Positions 22,437-34,252 of a DNA stretch of 64,000 nucleotides are shown here, piece by piece (positions within the stretch are counted from its first letter, which is position 1; each line of letters opens with the position of its first letter). The stretch covers positions 7,429,531 through 7,493,530 of the forward strand of contig NW_022098045.1 of NCBI RefSeq assembly GCF_002288925.2, read 5' to 3'. The DNA is from Delphinapterus leucas. Its lineage: Eukaryota; Chordata; Mammalia; Artiodactyla; Monodontidae. Below the pieces are notes generated by a model that did not search any database, had not been told where the DNA came from, and worked only from the letters and a program-made list of their open reading frames with translations. A program made the translations under genes and the position numbers.

Positions 22437-23046
22437 TGATACTGAACAGGGCCCTATGGGGCTCCTGTGCACGAAAGCCTGTGTCCCCCATTTCTCCGAT
22501 TACAGGAAATAGGCTTCATTCAGCCACCATGAACTTCCCTGAGTTCCAACAGGCAGACTCAAGCAGTTTGTTAATTAGGGAAGGGAGAGGATGTGAGACA
22601 AAGGAGAAACGAACAGTCAAGAGAAACAATAGTGCAGCCTTGGGGCAAGGTCCTGGTTCCCCATCAAGAGATACATAGAACAATATATTTGAGCTGTTTT
22701 GCAGACACAAACCCTCACTAGGTGGAAGAAATTAATGGTTAACGGTGGTATGCTGCACGTAGACCCCAGATCAGTTGGAACCTGAAGGTTGATGATGCTG
22801 ACTCCTACTTACCTCACCACCAACCAGTCAGAAGAATGTCCACGAGCTGACCATGCCCTCTTTGAACCATTACTATAAAGCTTCTCACTAACCCCTCCAA
22901 TTTGGGGACACACAATTTTGAGGGCATTAGCCCTCTGTGGCCCCCTTCGCCTGGCAAAGCAATAAAGCTATTCTTTAGACTTCACCCAAAACTCTGTGTC
23001 GGAGATTTAATTCGATGTCGGGGTACAGAGGCTGGATTTGGCTTCA
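22437..23046 (+). repeat. Solo class I ERV LTR, 610 bp
   Basis: Starts TG (22437) and ends CA (23046), flanked by a 4-bp direct repeat ccct (22433-22436 and 23047-23050), as gamma-like ERV integration makes. A TATA-like tataaag lies at 22874-22880 and a polyadenylation signal aataaa at 22961-22966, about 80 bases apart, defining U3-R-U5. No gag, pol or env sequence adjoins, so this is the product of LTR-LTR recombination. It is distinct in sequence from the LTR at 35236. Confidence 0.8.
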
Positions 23047-23284
23047 CCCTCTGCTTTTTCTTGGTGAAACTTTAGTCAGGCCTCTCTCCTTGCTGTCAAT
23101 TCTGCTCATCTCCAAGCCTGAGCAAACACTAAAAACCACGACAAGCTCCCTTTATCAGCTTATTCCAATAACTGGCTGACCACAGCAGGGTACTTTTCCT
23201 ATCAGACTCCCTGGTCATTTCCTCTTGCTTGCCCAACTTCCTCTTAAAAGTTCCTGCTAATCTTTCCTTACTCTTTGCATTTAT

Positions 23285-23716
23285 TTCTTAGGCCTGCTGT
23301 CACAAATTATCCTAAACTGGGTGGCTTAAAACAAAAGAAATTTATTCTCTTACAGTTGTGGAGGCTGGAAGTCCAAAAGGTCTTCAAGGTGTCAACAAGG
23401 CCATATTCCCCCTGAGACTCGGTACAATCCTTCCCTGCCTCTTTCTAGCTTCTGGGGGTGGCCGTTAATCATTGGCATTCCTTGGTTTATAGCCACATCA
23501 CTCCAACATCTGCATCTACCTTCACATGGCAGTCTTCCCTCCTATTTTCACATGGTCTTCATACAGTCATACTGGATTAAGGGCCCACCCTCCTCCGGTA
23601 TGACTTCATCTTAACTCTGTGCAATGACTCTATTTCCAAATAAGGTCACATTCTGAGGTAGTGGAGATTAGGATTTCAACGTATCTTTTGGGGAGACACA
23701 ATTCAACTCATAACAC
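23285..23716 (+). repeat. MaLR LTR (MLT1 type)
   Basis: MLT1 order: 'ctaaactgggtggcttaaaa', 'gaaatttattctcttacagt', 'ggaggctggaagtcc', 'gattaagggcccaccctcct', 'tccaaataaggtcacattct', 'cgtatcttttggggagacac'. More diverged than the copy at 56140. Confidence 0.7.
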
Positions 23717-24884
23717 TTCTCCTTACCTTACAAAAGAAAAGACTTTTTCTGTTTGATGTTGAGATACTTGAAGACTTCTGATATTGGAAACTATTTCAAT
23801 AGTCTTTCTTCTAAATTAAGCTTTTCATTATCCAAATCCAGATTTGCGTTTATTTGACAATATTTTATGGTGATATAGTATGATTTCATGTTTAAATAAA
23901 ATTTGTTCTATCACCTTTCTATTAATCCATGCAGGATTAATGAGCAATAAAAGTTGATGATTTGGGAGATTTTTTTTGTTTTGTTTTGTTTTGTTTTCAT
24001 GGATGACACGTGTCATTTTTACAAAAAAACATAAAAGTTATTTTTTGGACTAAGACCTTCATGAAAAAACAAGTATTTTTTTTCTCTTTCTTGCACAAAA
24101 GACAGAAAGAAAGACAGCTGGTGGTGAAATGCTTAGCAAGTTACTGGCAATATAAAACTGGAGGCTACATCTTAATTGGCTAATTCAAACAGGGTTGACT
24201 TTAAAATTAGACGCTATTCATATGAAAATTTAAAATTCAGCCAATCTTCTCTATGACTGACTTTGGTTTAATAACATTAAACCCAAATCTGTGAGTCTAA
24301 TAATCGACACTGTATAGAAGACATCAGAATGTTTTACTCTTTGTCCAAATATTTATTATATAAACTTTTGGATTTAAAATGATTTCCTTTAGAATTTATA
24401 ATATACTGGGAGAGGTCAAGTTTAAATACAGAAAACTGGGTGAGTAGCCCAGAAGAGAGCCTTTAACATACAGTCTTTAGAAAGAGGTAATATTAAACAT
24501 ATAATTAAAAGACAGGTCACTGAATGTGTACAGGTATATTTTAAAACAGATAACTTTGATGAAACCAGAATCCTCAAATTTCAATATTTTCTATTCAGAT
24601 AAATGACAATAAATTCTGAAAGTGAAAGAGTTTTAAGCCAATGATTCATCTTCAATGAATCATCTCGTTCAAAGAACGGTAGAAACGAAGATAATGAAGC
24701 CATCAAGACAACACTAAAGTCCATAAGTACAGTTAGGAGTAACTTGGAGTAACATGAGCGACTGTTGGCTTAACAAGAGTTCAGCAACTTGGAAATCTCT
24801 GTAGATAAGAAGGATCTATGATGGTTATTGAGAAGGAGAGATAATGAGAAGGGGAGCTCTGCAATTAATCACAGAAAATCAAGA
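23717..24884. other. Unassigned DNA
   Basis: No gene or repeat recognised apart from a short (GTTTT)n run near 23979-23998. Confidence 0.35.
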
Positions 24885-25050
24885 GATGCCTTTAGAGTCA
24901 GAGAAATAATGGATCTGCCCCTTAATATTTTCTAATAGTAAACTGGAGTAATGGCAGTTAACCTTCCAGGCTGTGGTAAGGATTAAGAGAGATAGCATAT
25001 GTTAAATCCTTAGTACATTGTGTAGTTCATAGTAGATATTAACCTTCTAA
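24885..25050 (+). repeat. MIR SINE relic
   Basis: Forward MIR 3' half: 'gtggtaaggattaagagaga', then 'gttaaatccttagtacattg' and 'catagtagatatta'. The tRNA-like head is only faintly seen. Confidence 0.45.
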
Positions 25051-25566
25051 CTTCCTCTTCACTGGATCATAGGATAGATTTACCAGGTTAAATTACAACT
25101 CCCAGTTCAGAATCAATTCAGCAATCCCATTCAGAAAACAGCATGAACTACATATTTATTTTAAAATTGTATTCTTCAAAGAAATTGCTATTGAAGTTAT
25201 TTTTACTCTCAAATGCATCTGTGCCTTTCTCAGTCAAAATGCGAGTCTTTCCGCATGTATAAATTTATTATTTAACATCTTCATATAGAGATATTTTCTA
25301 TGGATTAAACCTATGAATGAACAATATTTTAATAAATCCATATGATTTAAAAAGCAGCCTTTGTACTCCTAATCATAGTGCACATAAATATCTCTTGTCA
25401 TGGAAATCAAAGAACTATTGCTTTGAGTTGTAACCTGAGTTCTTTCCATAGTATGCAGTGCTGACTAGTGGCTAATTTATGAAGAAAACAACTTAGTGTA
25501 TTTTGCATGGCAGAGCAAGAATTCTAGTACTACATATCTGCCCAGTATGACAGTGTCCTGCAACAT
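25051..25566. other. Unassigned DNA
   Basis: Nothing recognised. Confidence 0.3.
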
Positions 25567-25930
25567 CATCATTCATTCATTCACACGTTCATTCACACAT
25601 CCTGCACATTCACCAAGATATTTATTGCCTACTACTCTGTGCCTCATGCTGTACTAGACATAGGTTCAAACACACAATTAAACACTGTAGACAAATGCCA
25701 TGTTCAAGAAATTAAAGGAAGATCATGTGTCTAGAACACAGAGAATGAGGGGCTGTAGGTGGGAGATGAGGCAGGACCAGACCATGTTAAGCCTTGAAGG
25801 TCATGGTGAAAGTTTTAGTATTTATCCTAAGAATAGTGAAGAAGAAGTGGAGACATGATAAAATTTGAATTTTAACATGCATATCACTCTGGTTCTAAAG
25901 CGGAGAAGACCGGAAGGATAAGAGGACCAT
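25567..25930 (-). repeat. L2 LINE 3' region
   Basis: Reversed L2 starting at the ATTC repeat ('catcattcattcattcacac'), then 'aagatatttattgcctacta', 'gaggcaggaccagaccatgt', 'taagccttgaaggtcatggt' and 'catatcactctggttctaaa'. An internal deletion is likely between the first and later blocks. Confidence 0.6.
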
Positions 25931-27243
25931 AGTTAGGATGCTATTAAAGTTAATATCATAAATATCTAAAAAAGGGGGGGATCAACAAGCGAGGAGGGAA
26001 TTTAAAAAAATAAATAGCTGGTGAGAAACAGTGGTAGTTTGAAGTAAGGTATTGGTAGCAGAGCTGGAAAAATGTGAATGGATTTAAGAAATATTTATGA
26101 TCTATGATTGGAAAGATTTTGTGAAGATAGGGATATGGTCTAGACAGCAATGAGATTTGTGGTAGGTTGAGGGAGAGATGTCAAACAAGATTTCTGGATT
26201 CCGAGGCTGCATCGTGACGCCACCGACTGTGCTAGAAAACATTACAAAAGGGTCATGTTAGGGGGTAAAGCTATTGGATTGGGTCTAATCTTTTCTCCCA
26301 TACCCAAAGTTTGTAGTACTTTATTGCTTCTAACATTTTTTGCTAGATTTTTTCCCTATTATAAAAATAATCAAGGCTATTTTTTTAAAATAAAGGAAAG
26401 AGAAATATAGAAAAAGACCAAAAAATCATTTATTGTTCTATCAATTTTAATAAAACAATGGTAAAAAATATTGGCTAGATAGTATGTGAATATTTTACTT
26501 TACTTGAGATTTAAGTCCCCGTGAGGGTATATTTGTTTTCAATTTAACTTTTTGAAAGGAGTCTAAAGTGTAAATCCAGGATAAATTTAAGATGTAATTG
26601 CTAAAAGTTAGAAAAAATTCTAGTTACCCTTAAAATTGGCTAAAAATCATTATATTAGAGTTTTCTAACCAATTGGAGGAAAGAGGCACTACCTTGAGTT
26701 ATCTTCAGAGCTTCTCTATTTATTCAAATGTATTGTTCATATCATATATGACTGCAGCTGGCATTCTGAGAGGTTGTCATGTTTCAGGAGAGTGATGACA
26801 TAGTAGGACACACAAAGATTTTTCTAGGTTATGTAATGTGAGAGAATTTACCCTTTGGGATTTTAAATTGCAGACAGGACCCCTGCTAATGTTCCACTGT
26901 TCAAGAGCTCCAGTTTTATTAGGTAATACTGACTTTTCCAAATATGATATTTTATACACAGTAGTTCTTTAATGTAATCACAAAGTGTGCCATTAAGGAA
27001 ATGTGCTGTGTCTTGAATGAAGGAAATTCAGACAAAAATAAATACAGATGAAACAAACAAATCATATAATTAACTTTCTCCTGCTCTACAGCTGACCAGA
27101 GTTTAAGTAATTTCATTGATCTTTTAGCTATAAATCGAGAAAGACTAACAGAAATCTTATTCAGTGATAGGTATAATTCTTCAAAACATGCGATGTTTAC
27201 ACTGGTTAAAAGTTAGTGCCTTCAGGATTCTAGGCTTAGATTT
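25931..27243. other. Unassigned DNA
   Basis: No gene, RNA or clear repeat recognised in 1.3 kb. Confidence 0.3.
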
Positions 27244-27280
27244 TGTGTGTGTGTGTGTGTGTGTGTGGGTGTGTGTGTGT
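27244..27280. repeat. (TG)n microsatellite
   Basis: About 18 TG units with one GG interruption. Confidence 0.95.
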
Positions 27281-27544
27281 CTCATATCTGACTTAAAATA
27301 CTGCCAGTTTTCTGACAGGCATTCAGTTCTAGAATGTACAGGGCATACATGTGGGACAGCTAAGTGGTATTTCAGATTCATTGTTGATATGCTGAGCAAT
27401 ATTAACGTTATTTTTAAAATTTGAATTGCAAGAGTTTCTAGGAGCCATTTTAGAGTTCTGGATATTATCTCTGTTGAAGAAAGGAATTCTGAAGAAAGAA
27501 ATTTAAAAAACTTTAAATATGAGGAAAATATTCATCTTTTACTC

Positions 27545-27730
27545 ATCCATCATTTTTAAAAAATTGAACACCTATTCTCTGTCGAACTCTAATACAAGGG
27601 AAGAAAAAGGAAAAAGGGAGATAGCTCCTACTTTAAAGAAGCTTGTAGTCTAGTAGACAAAAGAGGCAATCAAACACATAATTGAGATATAATTTGTTAA
27701 TTGATCCTAGAGGCAACAACATTTTATGAG
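27545..27730 (-). repeat. L2 LINE fragment
   Basis: Degraded 'ttgaacacctattctctgtc' and 'aagaagcttgtagtctagta' then 'ggcaatcaaacacataattg' match the reversed L2 3' region. 27731-28154 after it contains a stretch ('tttattttctcacataactg') that looks like another old repeat I cannot name. Confidence 0.45.
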
Positions 27731-28154
27731 AACTCCAAAGAGGTAGCCCAAAATTCAGCCTGGGAAGGAGCATCTATTAGCCAGGAGTCTTTTCATTTGC
27801 ATGTGATAGAATTCCAACTCAGGCTTAGCCAAACCTGGATTTATTTTCTCACATAACTGAGCAATTGCCTTTGCATCTACTTGGGATGGAGTACTCCTGT
27901 CAAATACTGGAAATTGTGGAGACATGGAGATGGGATAACGTCTTCCATTTTAGTAGACTTGAGGGATGGGCAAGTGTCTCATCTCAGTCTCTTTCTTGCC
28001 CTGCTGAGAAGGAATTTCGGAGTCCAGAAGCAAGGGATGGAAAGGCCAAGAACCAGAGGTCCTTTCAATGAGTTGAGGCTCATGAGGCTATGTTGTTTGT
28101 ACACTGGTTTAGTTGGTCGAGTCAAGGAGTTTATTATAGCGGGCAGTCACTTAG

Positions 28155-28290
28155 ACTAACAGTTCTCAAGCCTGACTGCAGTTTAATATCACTTTCGTAA
28201 TTAAAAAAAAAAGTCAATGAATTAAATCAGAATTTCTGGTGATGGGGCTCTAGCATGGATATTTTTAAGTGTTTGGATGTGGAAAGGAAA
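28155..28290 (+). mobile_element. MER5A-like hAT-Charlie element
   Basis: Starts near 'aacagttctcaagcctgact' and runs through 'aaatcagaatttctggtgat', 'ggggctctagcatggatatt', 'tttaagtgtttggat', in the order of MER5A. The right terminal repeat is eroded. Confidence 0.6.
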
Positions 28291-28594
28291 AGAAACTGTG
28301 TGGTTTTTCTAGACCCAGGTGGTGCAGAGACTACTTACCTACACAGGAAAGGGCACAAGTGAGATTTCGTAAAGAACAGTGGGCAGAGCAAATGGCAGTC
28401 TCGTGAATCAACACTCATCATTTTTGATCTAAGGCAGTGACCTCAGCATGAAGGCTGGAGCAGCCCTGCATTGACCAGAGGCTAAGGACTTGGGGAGATG
28501 GCATTTCATGAAATAACTTCAAGAAATAACATTTATTATTATCTTACCTTTGGTTTTACCCCCAGCCTGATGTAGCCCCAGGGGAAGTAGCTAT

Positions 28595-28740
28595 CACATT
28601 TTTATATTTATTTGCTTATGCCACACAACAATACATTCTTCAAAGGTAAAGTATCTTATTCATCTTTGTATTGCCACTGCCTAGAGGACACAATACCTGG
28701 CACATACAGGACACTCAATAAATGACAACTGGATTAATGA
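28595..28740 (+). repeat. L2 LINE 3' end
   Basis: Forward L2 terminus: 'cttattcatctttgtattgc', 'acctggcacatacaggacac', 'tcaataaatgacaactggat', then 'taatgaat'. Confidence 0.6.
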
Positions 28741-30049
28741 ATCTAGTGAGGTCATAGCACTATGTCAAGTTCTCTATCCTGAAGTTATTTGAATTTGTTG
28801 GAAAACGTAGAACTTTCCATTTGTGAAAATAGAAATACTTATCAAAAACTGTACTTCTATAATATTTCTGCTTTAAGAGGTAGCAACTCAGAAGCAGGTT
28901 ATAATGCAAGATTGACCAGAAAATCTCTGGGAATAAAAACAATAAAATTCAGGTCTCTGTTTATTCATTTAAAGAAGCAAATCAAAATTCCAGCTCAACA
29001 AATTTTTCTGTTGTGTTTTTAAAAATTGGCCCTGTGATTACATTCTAGAGGGGAATAAACAGGAATAGTGTCTTTTCATATAGTTTATATATTCTGTTAA
29101 GAACATTCATGAAAAATAATAACCTCTGAAATACCAGCACATTAGGAAAGGTCAAGTTTAAAATGCCACATTTGTTGGACATTTGACATGCTTTGTTTTC
29201 TGTTGGCTGGTATTCATCTTTAAAAATGTCCATTTTGATAGCAGATCTAATATCAAATGCATTTTTTTCTTGCTGACTATTCTGCATTTTCTCTTGTAAT
29301 AAAGGTTCTGGATCCAGACAAGGGCAATTCTTTTGAGGACACATAAGGCAATAGCTTGTAATGCAGTTACTTGTCCAAAGAGTTCTTGGCTCTGTAGTGT
29401 TGACAGTAACAGAAATGGATTTGGACATCCCAAACCCAGTCAGAGATGACTAGGAAGACAATGAAAGGAACAGATGGGTATCTTTCTTTACAAAGCGACA
29501 GTTTCAGAGCCACACTTGGGAGTCATGCTCATTTTTTCAGGATTTGTGAGAAAGGGGAGAAACAAGGGTCATGGAGAAGGACTTAAATCTCTGGTGAAAA
29601 ATCTCCCCTCAGAGTCCTAAAGTTTCTGGAAACTAAAATGCATATTATTCAGGTTTATTATGCAAAGAATATTGAAATTTTGAACTATTGTTTTATGGAT
29701 AATATATGCTACATTTAAATGCATATAAACTAACTAGCTTTAGAGAGTATATTTCAGTACATAAAATGCAAGTTCTTCATTATTAGGATATATTTTCCTA
29801 GAAAAGAAGGCAAGAATAATTGAACCAGCACAATGAACCCTATGTCCTAAGATTTCTTTGGGGACATCCTAATGAGAATCCTACCATGGATCATTCAATC
29901 TCTCCCCTTCGCCGTTCTCCTTTGTTTTCAGATTGTTCATAATCAGCCATACTTTCATATCAATGCAAGTAAATGCGTATGCCAGTACGACATAGGAGTG
30001 GTGAGAGAATTTTACTTGGTCTACAGTTTACTGGTTTCAGAAATTTTCA
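28741..30049. other. Unassigned DNA
   Basis: No repeat recognised. Open frames up to 127 codons on the minus strand (29045-29428) show no familiar motif or codon pattern and are taken as chance. Confidence 0.35.
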
Positions 30050-30623
30050 AGGCAGCTGTAGCCACTATGGAGATCAGTATGGAGGTTTATAAAAAACTAA
30101 AACTATAGTTATCATATGATCTAGCAATCCCACTCCTGGGCATATATCCCGAGAAAATTCTAATTGGAAAAGATGCATGAACATTGGGGAATGTTCATAG
30201 CAGCACTATTTACAATAGCCAAGACATGGAAGCAACCTAAGTGTCGACCGACAGATAAATAGATAAAGAAGATGTGGTATATATATATATATGTATACGT
30301 ATACGTATATATATAATAGAATATTACTCAGCTGTAAAGAAGAATGATATATTGCCATTTGCAGCAACATGGATGGACCAGGAGATTATCATACTAAGTG
30401 AAGTAAGTCAGGCAGAGAAAGACAAATATCCTATGATATTTATGTGGAATATAAAAGAAATGATATAAATGAACTTATTTATAAAACATAAACAGACTCA
30501 CAGACATAGAAAACAAACTTATGATTACCAAAGGGGAAAGCTGGAGGGGGAGGGATAAATTAGGAGCTTGGGATTAGCAGATACAAACTACTATACATAA
30601 AGTGGATAAACAACAAGATCCTA

Positions 30624-30840
30624 CTCTATAGCAGCAGTCCCCGACCTTTTTGGCGCCAGGGACCAGTTTCGTAGAAGACAATTTTTCCACGGACGGGGCG
30701 GGGAGGATGGTGTAGGCGGTGATGCGAGGGATGAGGGGGGCGGCAGATGAAGCTAAGCTCTCTCATCCACCGTTCACCTCCTACTGTGCGGCCAGGTTCC
30801 TAACAGGCGGTGGACGGGGGTGGGGACCCTTGCTCTATAG
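30624..30840 (+). mobile_element. hAT (Tip100-like) non-autonomous element with 8-bp TSD
   Basis: The 201-bp element (30632-30832) is flanked by perfect 8-bp repeats ctctatag (30624-30631, 30833-30840), the hallmark of hAT transposition. Terminal inverted repeats are imperfect: CAGCAGTCCCCGACC at the left and CAAGGGTCCCCACCC read inward from the right. The right part ('tgcggccaggttcctaacag') matches the end of Zaphod-like hAT-Tip100 elements as I remember them. No transposase sequence is present. Confidence 0.85.
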
Positions 30841-30915
30841 CACAGGAAACTTTATTCAATATCTAGTAATGAACTATAATGGAAAAGAATGTGAAAAAAG
30901 TTATACATTTGTGTT

Positions 30916-30920
<5 letters not shown>

Positions 30921-30951
<31 letters not shown>
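30921..30951. repeat. (CA)n microsatellite inside L1 3' UTR
   Basis: About 15 units, grown from the TATATA/GTATAT stretch that sits at this place in sister L1 copies (compare 9310-9335). Confidence 0.95.
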
Positions 30952-30953
<2 letters not shown>

Positions 30954-31022
30954 ACTGAATCACTTTGCTGTACACCAGAAACTAACACAGCATTGTAAAT
31001 CAACTATACTTCAATAAAAAAA

Positions 31023-31379
31023 AGTGTTTGGCAAATCGAACCTAGGAGACTGTGGACAAATAAATGCTAAAAACAAGGGAAAAAAAGTTTTCATGGCAGC
31101 AAACGTTACCGTGTTTCTAGGGAACTATTTTTCTCCAATTGCCTATTGAAAACAAAATGCCTCTGAATGTTGTTATTTGGGGAATAAGACATTTTAATAA
31201 AAACAGCAATAACTGGAGGGGATATATGGATTTGGAGAAGGGCAAATAATCTATTTAGAAATTGTCATAACGATCATTTGTAAGTTTTATGTTACATAAG
31301 AAGTGTGCTCCAGGGTGTGGTATTGGAAGTTACTTAAATCAGCTCTGGGCAGTTGATAACCACAGAAAAGCAAAGATTT
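31023..31379. other. Unassigned DNA
   Basis: Nothing recognised. Confidence 0.3.
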
Positions 31380-32500
31380 TTTTTTATTGTGGTAAAATAT
31401 ACATAATATTAAAATTTCCATTTTAACTGTTTTTAAGTATACAATTCAGTGGCATTAAGTACATTCACATTGTTGTACAACTGTCACTACCGTACACCTC
31501 CAGAAATTTTTCTTCATCCTAAATTGAAACTCTGTACCCATGAAACAAAAACTCTTCATTACTCCCTTCCCCTGCCCTTAGTAACCATTATTTTCTGCTT
31601 TCTGTCTCTATAAATTTTGACTCTCAAATTATTCCCATATAAGTAGAACCATACAATATTTTTACTTTTGTGTCTAACTTCTTTCACTTAGCATAATGTT
31701 TTCAAGGTTCACCTATGCTGGAGCGTGTATCAGAATTTCATCCCTTTTTAGGGCTGAATAATATTCCACTATATGTACATAATGCATTTTGTTTATCCAT
31801 TCATCTGTTAGTGTACATTTAGGTTGCTTCCACCTTTCGGCTGTTGTGAATATGCTGCTATGAACATTGGTGTACACATGTCTGTTCGAGTATCTGCTTT
31901 CAATTCTTTTGGGTATATACCTAGAAATGGCATTGCTGGATCATATGGTAATTCTATGTTTAATTTTTTGAGGAACCATCATACTGTCTTCCGCAGCACC
32001 TGTACCATTTTACCTTCCAACCGGCAGTGCACAAAAGTCACAATTTCTCTACATCCTTGCCAATACTTTTTTTTTTTTGATGATAGCCATCCTAATGGGT
32101 GTGAAATGGTATCTTTTTGTAGTTTTCATTTTCATTTCCCTAATGACTAACCATGTTGAGCATCTTTTCACGTGCTCATTGGCCATTTGTATATCTTCCT
32201 TGGAGAATTGTCTATTAAGCCCAACTTTTACGTGGGTTGGGTTTTTTTTTTGCTTATGTTTTTATTGAATGGTAGCATTTCTTTATATATTCTGGATATT
32301 AATCCCTTATCAGATATATTATTTGCAAATATTTTCTTTCATTCTATGTGTTGTCTTTTTATTCTCTTGATAGTGCCCTTTCATACAAAGAAGTTTATAA
32401 TTTTGATAAGTCCCAATTAATTTGTTTTTTCTTTTTTGCCTGTGCTTTTGGTGTTATATCCAAGAAATCATTGCCAAGTCTACTGTAAGAATTCTTTAAA
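31380..32500 (-). mobile_element. Old L1 (L1M-type), 3' UTR and ORF2 end
   Basis: Reversed L1: T-run, then 'ttgtggtaaaatatacataa', 'taagtatacaattcagtggc', 'gctgaataatattccactat', 'ggttgcttccacctttcggc', 'ttgctggatcatatggtaat', and on to 'gaaatcattgccaagtctac'. The open frames on the plus strand here are antisense to ORF2 and not genes. Confidence 0.8.
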
Positions 32501-32794
32501 AATTTATTTTCATAGCCTAGAAATCTTGATTACATAACTTCTCTTTCCACTCTTTAGTTATACTTTTCACATCCTCTTAATCACACAAAGGACATCTCAG
32601 TTGTCAAATAATGCCTTAGTTTTTAAGCCTATGCTTATAATACACATAATTAAGCCTGTACTGGGTCTATGATCAGTATTTGCTTTTTTTAGGAACTGTT
32701 TTGAAATTCAATTTTAAAGATATAGAAACCAAAGAATCACCCAACTCTTCTTTCTTTATATCCTATTTGGCAATAGTTATACTGACAGTACTAA

Positions 32795-33062
32795 TAGCAA
32801 ACTCTTACGTGGGGCTTACCCACTACCAGGAATTGATCTAAGCTCTTTACATACATTTACTCATTTGCTCCTCAAATAATTCATTTATTCCATAAAACTA
32901 TCATTATCATTATCATCATCACCATCCTCATCTTCATCTTCATTTTAGAGTTGAAGAAACTGAAGCACAGAAAGGTTAAGTAACTTGGCAAAGGTCACAC
33001 AGTAAGCGGTAGAGCCCAGCTCTAAACCCAGTAGCCCATGCCCTACTGCTACTCCATGCATT
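32795..33062 (-). repeat. MIR SINE
   Basis: Reversed, nearly complete MIR: 'actaatagcaaactcttacg', 'ctctttacatacatttactc', a CAT/ATC-rich expansion at 32900-32940, then 'agaaaggttaagtaacttgg', 'caaaggtcacacagtaagcg', and the head 'ccatgccctactgctactcc'. Confidence 0.75.
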
Positions 33063-33589
33063 CTTTCAATAATGAAAGCTAGCAGTCAAGGAGGGACAGA
33101 CATGAGATTTTTATCATGTTACCTACCTCAACATAAACCTTTTGTGGAGCTCTAGTCCCTACAGGAAAAAAAAAAAAAAAAGACATGTTCTTAGCTTGAT
33201 ATTCAAGGTTCTTCAAAATCTGGCTCCAACTTTTATTACCCAACTGCTTTCCAAAATTATCTTGCTCTGTTTAAACTGATAAACTTAAAAACTGTGGAAC
33301 TTGTCTCTGATGCTATTGCTCGTATTATTTCCCACAAGTAAATTTATTTTCATCTCTCCATCCTTATCTATTGATATCCTATCCATCTTAGAAGTCTGGT
33401 TCATATCTTAGAAGGCTGGTTCTGCCATTATGTTTTCCTTCTAATTCCAGATACAAGTGTCCTTTCCCTCCTGTATCACCTACTGCGTATGCAATCCATT
33501 CATTTGCACATTCATTCATTCATTCATTCACTAAATAGTACTTTTCAAATACTGCCTTACTTCATGGCCATTTCTGTATATGACTTATT
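33063..33589. other. Unassigned DNA with A-run and ATTC tract
   Basis: A-run at about 33166-33181 and a short (ATTC)n near 33511-33530. No gene recognised. Confidence 0.35.
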
Positions 33590-33700
33590 GCCACTACTAG
33601 ATTACAAAATCTTGGAAGGCAGGTATCATGTAGTTCCCACTTTTATATTTCCCATGGTACCTAGCAGAGGGGGAACTTAATAAACATTATGGATTGATTC
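33590..33700 (+). repeat. L2 LINE 3' end
   Basis: Forward L2 terminus in degraded form: 'aatcttggaaggcaggtatc', 'catggtacctagcagagggg', 'aacttaataaacattatgga', 'ttgattcattg'. Confidence 0.5.
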
Positions 33701-33966
33701 ATTGTTAAGCTGAGTTATATGACCAAACTAAGATTGGCATTCTGATTTTTATGAGAGATTATTACTATGAGGATAATCCCTCTTTATTCATAAACTTCTG
33801 TCATGATCAATGAGAAACTAAGGATTAGAAAACTCACATATGAATTAACTACTGTATACTAAACTAAGCATCAAACTAATCAGGAAAGAAAAAGACAAAG
33901 GGTAATGAAATCTTGATTTTGTAATAAATGGTGGGCATTGTGGGCTGGATATAAGGACTTTTTTTT

Positions 33967-34252
33967 TTAAATAAGGAAATTTGGGTGGGAGGGATAAATT
34001 GGGAGATTAGGATTGACATATACACACTACTACATTTAAAATAGATAACTAACAAGGACCTACTGTATAGCACAGGGAACTCTACTCCATACTCTGTAAT
34101 GACCTATATGGGAAAAGAATCTAAAAAAGAGTGGATATATGTATATGTTTAACTGATTCACTTTGCTGTACACCTGAAACTAACACAACATTGTAAATCA
34201 ACTATCCTCCAATAAAATTTTTTTAAAAAAATAAATTAAATAAGGAAATTTG
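33967..34252 (+). mobile_element. 5'-truncated L1 3' UTR with 17-bp target duplication
   Basis: A 252-base L1 3' end (33984-34235) flanked by perfect 17-bp repeats ttaaataaggaaatttg (33967-33983, 34236-34252). It starts inside the 3' UTR ('gggagggataaattgggaga') and ends 'atcctccaataaaatttttt' plus an A-rich tail. Perfect duplications suggest a comparatively late insertion. Confidence 0.9.

Larger units (their letters stand above)
30050..31022 (+). mobile_element. 5'-truncated L1 3' end, host of a nested hAT
   Basis: Begins in the ORF2 C-terminal region ('gtagccactatggagatcag'), passes 'atgtggtatatatatatata' and 'gcaacatggatggaccagga', and ends in 'caactatacttcaataaaaa'. It is split by the hAT element at 30632-30832 and contains a (CA)n expansion at 30921-30951. 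Removing the hAT and one 8-bp duplication rejoins the L1 3' UTR as 'ctactctatagcacaggaaa', equivalent to the uninterrupted copies at 9240 and 34060. No L1 target duplication found. Confidence 0.85.

Noticed and set aside
29045..29433. 127- and 91-codon minus-strand frames
   Set aside because: Overlap each other in different frames, no motif, no splice context, composition typical of chance.
31824..32420. Plus-strand frames of up to 108 codons
   Set aside because: Antisense of old L1 ORF2 C-terminal sequence.
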